Assembly: GCA_947175425.1 (NCBI GenBank)
Contig: CAMWMR010000017.1
Span: forward strand, 1-56,200
Direction of reading: 5' to 3'
DNA: 56,200 nucleotides
Origin: an uncultured Porphyromonadaceae bacterium
Lineage (GTDB): Bacteria > Bacteroidota > Bacteroidia > Bacteroidales > Muribaculaceae
Part shown: positions 51,962 to 56,200 of the stretch, one piece after another
How the letters are laid out: each line of letters opens with the position of its first letter
How positions within the stretch are numbered: position 1 is the first letter of the stretch
Translations under genes and position numbers: made by a program
Notes under the pieces: generated by a model
Told to the model about the DNA's origin: nothing
Databases searched by the model: none
Seen by the model: the letters and a program-made list of their open reading frames with translations, nothing else

Positions 51962-53131
51962 ATGGAACAGAACAAACGAGATTACTACGAAGTGCTCGGC
52001 GTTGGACGCGATGCAACGGCCGAACAGATAAAAAAAGCCTACCGCAAAAAAGCGGTACAATATCACCCCGATAAAAATCCGGGTAACAAGGAAGCCGAAG
52101 AGAAATTCAAGGAAGCCGCCGAAGCCTACGATGTGCTCAGCGACGAAAAGAAACGTCAGCTCTACGACCAGTACGGCCACTCTATGGGCCCGCAGGGATT
52201 CTCCGGCGGATTCGGTGGCGGACAGGAATTCGATATGAGCGACTTCTTCAACCGTCACGGTTTCGACCTCGGCGACATTTTCAACATGTTCTCCGGAGGT
52301 TTCGGAGGTGCCACGGGCGGACGTCGTCAGGGACCTCGCAAAAAACGCGGCGGCGACGTCAGAATCCGTGTAAAACTCACTCTCGAGGAACTCGCCAAAG
52401 GCGTTACAAAAACTCTTCGCGTGCCCACATTCATGGAATGCCCCCACTGCAAAGGTACCGGTGCCAAAGACGGTGTGGCCTTCGCTACATGTCCCCGCTG
52501 TCATGGTCAGGGACGAATTGTTATTCCGCAACAGACTCCTTTCGGCGTAATGCAAAGCGAAGCCGTTTGTCCCGAATGCGACGGCAGCGGCAAAGTTATT
52601 ACCGAACAATGTACCTATTGCCACGGGCAAGGTGTGGAACGTCGCGAACAGGAAGTTACATTCTCCATTCCCGCAGGGGCTGCCGAAGGACAGACTTTCG
52701 CTCTTCGCGGTAAAGGAAATTATCCCAAAGGCGGCGGCGTACCGGGCGACCTCCTTGTGGTTATAGAAGAAATAAAGCATCCGGAACTTATTCGCGACGG
52801 TGCCGATATTATTTACAACCTTATGCTCGACTTCCCCACCGCCGCTCTCGGCGGTTCGGTTGAAGTCCCCACTATTTCAGGACGCGCACGTATAAACATC
52901 CCTGCCGGAACACAGCCCGGTAAAGTACTGCGTCTGCGCGGTAAAGGTTTGCCCGACCGCGAAAACGGCGGAATCGGCGACGAGCTTATTAACATTATGG
53001 TTTACGTCCCCGAAAAACTTACCGACCAACAGCGCTCTACAATCGAAGCTATGCGACAGCAGCCCGAAATGAAACCCTCCGAGGCCGACAGCAAACGCAT
53101 ATTCTCGAAACTCAAACATATTTTCGACTGA
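51962..53131 (+). CDS. dnaJ: Chaperone DnaJ
   Basis: A 389-residue Hsp40 that hands unfolded proteins to DnaK and stimulates its ATPase. Type I arrangement: J domain with HPD at residues 35-37, Gly/Phe-rich region (near 75-110), zinc domain with four CxxCxGxG motifs starting at residue 160 ([32 protein letters not shown]) and C-terminal substrate-binding barrels. Paired with grpE and closed by a terminator. Confidence 0.98.
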   Translation: MEQNKRDYYEVLGVGRDATAEQIKKAYRKKAVQYHPDKNPGNKEAEEKFKEAAEAYDVLSDEKKRQLYDQYGHSMGPQGFSGGFGGGQEFDMSDFFNRHGFDLGDIFNMFSGGFGGATGGRRQGPRKKRGGDVRIRVKLTLEELAKGVTKTLRVPTFMECPHCKGTGAKDGVAFATCPRCHGQGRIVIPQQTPFGVMQSEAVCPECDGSGKVITEQCTYCHGQGVERREQEVTFSIPAGAAEGQTFALRGKGNYPKGGGVPGDLLVVIEEIKHPELIRDGADIIYNLMLDFPTAALGGSVEVPTISGRARINIPAGTQPGKVLRLRGKGLPDRENGGIGDELINIMVYVPEKLTDQQRSTIEAMRQQPEMKPSEADSKRIFSKLKHIFD

Positions 53132-53148
53132 TAATCACAAACGATAAG

Positions 53149-53186
53149 CATTCCCTTGCACCCGCACGTGACGCAAGGGAATGTTT
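53149..53186 (+). terminator. Terminator of grpE-dnaJ
   Basis: A perfect 11-pair stem (53149-53159 with 53173-53183) followed by only three T, between dnaJ and the next gene. Confidence 0.75.
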
Positions 53187-53194
53187 CATTTATT

Positions 53195-53716
53195 ATGGCC
53201 GACAACTATCTTGAAAAGAAAATGGAGGAGCACCGCGCGGGTGTTCGTCAACTTACCCGCCGCCTTCCCGCTCCCTGCTTAAAAACCGGCTTTGTTCCAA
53301 TGCAGGTAAATGTGCTCAAAGCATTTGTCGACTGTGGCGACGGTGCCCACCGCGTACCTTTTGCCATTGTAAAGGCTTTGAGCAACGCCGGAATAAAAGT
53401 TCTTCTCTCGTGCACCGATACTAAGAAAGGCAAAACAGCTTCAGCTATGGGTGCTCGATACTACCCCTGCGATGCAGCCAAAGCACTGCAAATTATTGCC
53501 GATACCGAAAAAATCGATTTATACGCTTCTTTTGACGGCAACACGCTGAACCTTAAATTTGCCAACGGCGAAAACAGAATCATCTGCGACGATTTCAACG
53601 ACGAGAACATGCAAACTCTTGGAGAAACCGTGCTGCTGCTCTGCCTTTCATCGGCAAGCATGCTGCGGGGAATGAATTTTTACATTTCGCAGGGTTCAGC
53701 GGAAATCTCCCGCTGA
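53195..53716 (+). CDS. Short-chain-dehydrogenase-like remnant or small Rossmann-type protein
   Basis: A 173-residue soluble protein. The start ADNYLEKKMEEHRAG is a phrase often seen at the front of small Bacteroidales SDR-type proteins. A strand-helix-strand of Rossmann type follows (VNVLKAFVDCGDGAHRVPFA, then AGIKVLLSCTDTKKGK), but the glycine-rich cofactor loop is not canonical and the catalytic Ser-Tyr-Lys is absent. The protein is much shorter than a normal SDR (about 250). It may be a diverged regulatory or inactive relative. It ends 21 bases inside the convergent ABC ATPase gene. Confidence 0.6.
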   Translation: MADNYLEKKMEEHRAGVRQLTRRLPAPCLKTGFVPMQVNVLKAFVDCGDGAHRVPFAIVKALSNAGIKVLLSCTDTKKGKTASAMGARYYPCDAAKALQIIADTEKIDLYASFDGNTLNLKFANGENRIICDDFNDENMQTLGETVLLLCLSSASMLRGMNFYISQGSAEISR

Positions 53717-54460
53717 TTCGTCGAACCGCAATCCCGCGTGTGCAAAAACACGGTCAAGAACTCCGGAAGCTATAATCTCCTGCTTGGATCCGCATATAAC
53801 CGAACGCTCCTCCGGAATAAGAACCAGCACGGTATCTGCCACCGCAAGCGCCGCGGCACTGTCGTGAGTGGATAACAGAATCGTCTTGCCCGCATCGGCC
53901 AATCTCCGCAGCATGCGCATGGTCTCTATACGCGCTGCAACATCTAAAAACGACGTAGGTTCGTCAAGAAACATCAGCGGCGTCTCCTGTGCCAACGCAC
54001 GGGCTATCATTACTTTCTGACGTTCGCCATCACTCAGCTCTCCCAAAAAACGATTCGCAAAATCAGCAATTCCAACATTTGCCATCGCCAATCTCACAGC
54101 CTCTTTATCTTCTGTGCCCAAAGTGCCGAGCAACCCTGTATAAGGAAAACGGCCAATCGAAACAGTTTCCTCAACCGTAAGCGCGCCACCGCCGTTACGC
54201 TCCGTGGCAACAACAGCTCTCAGCCGCGCAAGATTACGCTGCGACAACTCCTTCACCGATTCGCCTGAAAGCAAAACATTTCCCGTAAAACCCTTGTTCT
54301 CACCCGTCAGCGCTCGCAGCAATGTTGATTTGCCGCTGCCGTTGGGCCCTATAATAACTGCCAAAGAACCTGCACTAAGGCTGAAATTCACGTTTTCAAG
54401 CACTGTACGCTCTCCATAGCCAATACTTACCCCTTCAACTTCAAGCACCTTTTTACTCAT
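53696..54460 (-). CDS. ABC importer ATP-binding protein (iron-chelate/cobalamin type)
   Basis: A 254-residue ATPase of the FecE/BtuD group. Walker A GPNGSGKST at 38-46, Q loop after VVATERN, signature LSDGERQKVMIARAL near 140-155, Walker B PLMFLDEP near 162-169, and the H-loop STHDSAAAL near 195-204. It energises uptake by the permease encoded six bases upstream. The stretch coding residues about 191-208 recurs exactly at the right edge of the window (55 bp). Whether the ligand is haem, siderophore or cobalamin is not decided by sequence alone. Confidence 0.95.
   Translation of the reverse strand: MSKKVLEVEGVSIGYGERTVLENVNFSLSAGSLAVIIGPNGSGKSTLLRALTGENKGFTGNVLLSGESVKELSQRNLARLRAVVATERNGGGALTVEETVSIGRFPYTGLLGTLGTEDKEAVRLAMANVGIADFANRFLGELSDGERQKVMIARALAQETPLMFLDEPTSFLDVAARIETMRMLRRLADAGKTILLSTHDSAAALAVADTVLVLIPEERSVICGSKQEIIASGVLDRVFAHAGLRFDESAGDFR
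53837..53891. repeat. 55-bp direct repeat, internal copy
   Basis: Identical, same orientation, to 56146-56200. The internal copy is inside an intact ABC ATPase gene, at its H-loop, so this is its natural place. Confidence 0.97.
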
Positions 54461-54466
54461 AGCATA

Positions 54467-55492
54467 CTAATTGAAATACAGCAGTTTACGACGGTTTATA
54501 AGAACGTATATTATTACCGGAACGCCTATCACGGGAGTTATCACATTCACCGGCAGCACACTTGTATATACCTGCGAGGGCAACAGCGATATTATACGGC
54601 ACAACAGCCCCGTCGCAGCTCCGCACAATGCCGTCGCAGGAATAAGTATGTGATGATTCGAAGTTCGGAAAAGCATGCGGGCAATATGCGGAACTACAAG
54701 CCCTATAAACGCTACAGGTCCGCACCACGCTGTTACCGCGGCAGTCAATGCGCCCGAGAGCAGCAACAATCCCGTGCGAACACGCATAACGTCAAGGCCT
54801 GCCGCCGAAGCAAATCCCGAGCCGAACAACATGGCATTCAGGCTCTTGGCATATAAAACACATATTATACTGAGTATTAGCACAAGAGCAGCAAAAAGAG
54901 GCAGCACGTCAAGGTCAACGCTGTCGAAATTTCCCAGTCCCCACGATACGAATGTGTGCAGTGACTGCTCGCTGGAAAAAAAACTCAACAACGATATTAC
55001 CGACGAAACAAGATAACCCGTAAGAATGCCTGCTATCAGCAACACATCCGTCGACCTCACAAGAGCCGAAAAAGCCAAAAGCACCAACAGTACCCCTACA
55101 GCACCCAGGAACGCCCCGGCAGCAACAGCCACTCCGCCCCACATTCCGGCAATGCCGCCGAAAAGCATCAGAACAAGCGATGCGCCAAGACTCGCTCCGG
55201 ACGATATACCCATTATGGACGGACCCGCCAACGGATTGTTGAAACACGTCTGCATAAGAAGTCCCGCCAGCGAAAGTCCGCAGCCGGCCAATATAGCCGT
55301 AATTACTCCCGGAACGCGGGTATCACACACAATAAAAGTTTCCACGCTTCCTGCCTCGGGAGCAATGAGGGCATTCCACACCTGCGCGGCGCTAAGTCCC
55401 ACACTTCCGCATAGCAGACACAGCGGAGTGCCTATAAGAATGAATAGAAGCAGACTTACAAAAATTATACGGTGACGCCGCCTTGGATTCAT
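54467..55492 (-). CDS. ABC importer permease (FecCD/BtuC family)
   Basis: A 341-residue membrane protein with about nine to ten helices. Family signs: RVPGVITAILAGCGLSLAGLLMQTCFNNPLAGPSIMG given by its core GLLMQ and NPLAGPSIMG, and the late CGPVAFIGLVVPHIARM segment that touches the ATPase. Two copies form the channel. It overlaps the upstream binding-protein gene by four bases and is six bases from the ATPase gene, the standard gene order for this importer class. Confidence 0.95.
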   Translation of the reverse strand: MNPRRRHRIIFVSLLLFILIGTPLCLLCGSVGLSAAQVWNALIAPEAGSVETFIVCDTRVPGVITAILAGCGLSLAGLLMQTCFNNPLAGPSIMGISSGASLGASLVLMLFGGIAGMWGGVAVAAGAFLGAVGVLLVLLAFSALVRSTDVLLIAGILTGYLVSSVISLLSFFSSEQSLHTFVSWGLGNFDSVDLDVLPLFAALVLILSIICVLYAKSLNAMLFGSGFASAAGLDVMRVRTGLLLLSGALTAAVTAWCGPVAFIGLVVPHIARMLFRTSNHHILIPATALCGAATGLLCRIISLLPSQVYTSVLPVNVITPVIGVPVIIYVLINRRKLLYFN

Positions 55493-56200
55493 TTCGATGA
55501 CCTTATAAAATATCTCAGTTTGTATCCCTCAAAAACATCGGGATGAAAAATCGCGGCATAATCGGCAAGCACAAGCTCCGGATGAAAAGCAACGTCATCA
55601 AAAATATTGCGCTCCGCCGAGTTACAGCTGTATATATTCCCTTGCTGCAAAGCCTTGAAAACCGAGTAACGGCTGTTCATTGCTGTCAGCGACGCCGGAG
55701 TCGTTTCATATCCGTAACTGCGCACAAGCCAAACATCGGCATCAATCGCCTTGTGTGCCACACTTTCGAGATTCAGATTAAGAGATCCGCTACCCTCCGT
55801 ATCCTTCCACGGATAATCGCCGCCGGCATCTGCAATCATGCGCGCCATATAGCTCTCGCCAGCAGGAACATACCAAACTCCCGAATACTCGGTTTCTACA
55901 AGAACCTTGGGAGCCGCCTCTTTTGATTCGGCCACGCGTGAAACTATTTTGTTATACCGCTCAACCACTTTATTATATATCGTGCGCGCGCTGTCGCGTT
56001 CACCGGCAAGCTCGCCCAACAGCAAAATCCACTCGGCACGGGCAAGAGGAGTCGTCTCCATATAATCCACACACTCTACCGGCACCATGCTCGCCGGCAG
56101 TTTGGCAAGTGTATTGTCTTTTATAGGAGAACGAAGAACAGCCTGTGCCACCGCAAGCGCCGCGGCACTGTCGTGAGTGGATAACAGAATCGTCTTGCCC
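55489..56200 (-). CDS. ABC importer substrate-binding protein, N terminus replaced at the window edge
   Basis: The unique part (55489-56145) encodes about 218 residues of a periplasmic binding protein of the BtuF/FepB type: VPVECVDYMETTPLARAEWILLLGEL shown by its core VECVDYMETTPLARAEW, then a long helix (ARTIYNKVVERYNKIV), and the C-terminal lobe (VETEYSGVWYVPAGESYMARMI). The signal peptide and first lobe are missing. Beyond 56145 the frame stays open but codes for ATPase sequence (ILLSTHDSAAALAVA), an exact copy of part of the neighbouring gene. I take this as a wrong join, so the true gene should continue differently. Confidence 0.85.
   Translation of the reverse strand, partial: GKTILLSTHDSAAALAVAQAVLRSPIKDNTLAKLPASMVPVECVDYMETTPLARAEWILLLGELAGERDSARTIYNKVVERYNKIVSRVAESKEAAPKVLVETEYSGVWYVPAGESYMARMIADAGGDYPWKDTEGSGSLNLNLESVAHKAIDADVWLVRSYGYETTPASLTAMNSRYSVFKALQQGNIYSCNSAERNIFDDVAFHPELVLADYAAIFHPDVFEGYKLRYFIRSSK
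56146..56200. repeat. 55-bp direct repeat, edge copy (probable assembly join)
   Basis: Exact copy of 53837-53891 with no mismatch, ending precisely at the last base of the window. Outside it the sequences differ at once (C versus G). Confidence 0.97.

Noticed and set aside
1-56200. CRISPR arrays, insertion sequences, prophage or restriction-modification genes
   Set aside because: No regularly spaced repeats, transposase, integrase, phage structural or methyltransferase motifs were seen on either strand.

Overview
The window looks like a chromosomal contig end from a member of the order Bacteroidales, most likely the Muribaculaceae (S24-7) or a close relative. This rests on three things. Promoters match the Bacteroidota form (TTTG, 19-21 nt, TAnnTTTG). 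Several phylum-restricted families are present (DUF4290, DUF4286, DUF1599, a Lys-type SerA, DoxX/MauE with a thioredoxin-like tail). Three secreted proteins end in the same C-terminal tail built around LQG and IYI. The genus cannot be fixed from sequence alone. No insertion sequence, prophage, CRISPR array or rRNA gene was recognised.

Layout. 1-870: the end of an unrecognised reading frame, tRNA-Phe(GAA) with its promoter and terminator, and a non-coding stretch. 870-6400: an AT-richer accessory-looking block of unknown or small genes (DUF1810, low-molecular-weight phosphatase, WG-repeat-like membrane protein, then a tight minus-strand run of two small membrane proteins, a DUF2185-like protein, a PH-like protein and an acetyltransferase). 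6640-14470: core metabolism (Crp/Fnr regulator, folE-SPOR-tpiA, aquaporin, DoxX-DUF1599, serC-serA). 14520-22790: a secreted 1300-residue phosphodiester-glycosidase-like protein divergent from a 1361-residue AlbA_2-domain protein. 22790-26920: glycosyltransferase, DUF4286, ruvC, mgsA, ligA in one run. 27020-30610: DUF4290, rimM, an acidic protein, an OmpA-like protein and dnaB, from one clear promoter. 30615-37030: dus, a flippase-like membrane protein, an 850-bp gap holding two RNA-like transcription units, and nifJ with a terminated leader RNA. 37590-44680: coiled-coil membrane protein, MgtC-like, CPA2 antiporter, purM, MltF-like lytic transglycosylase, DUF3332 lipoprotein. 44800-49440: two secreted proteins with the shared tail. 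49500-53720: NlpC/P60 lipoprotein, ispE, grpE-dnaJ and an SDR-like remnant. 53700-56200: a metal-chelate or cobalamin ABC importer.

How they work together. Most of the window is housekeeping: DNA repair and replication (RuvC, LigA, DnaB), ribosome and tRNA maturation (RimM, Dus), serine, folate, purine and isoprenoid synthesis, pyruvate oxidation by a ferredoxin-linked enzyme (an anaerobe trait), and protein folding. The main points for a second look are the large AlbA_2/beta-barrel protein, a 250-nt structured RNA beside nifJ, two very short promoter-plus-terminator units, the shared secretion-like tail, and a 55-bp exact repeat at the right edge that reads as an assembly join rather than biology.
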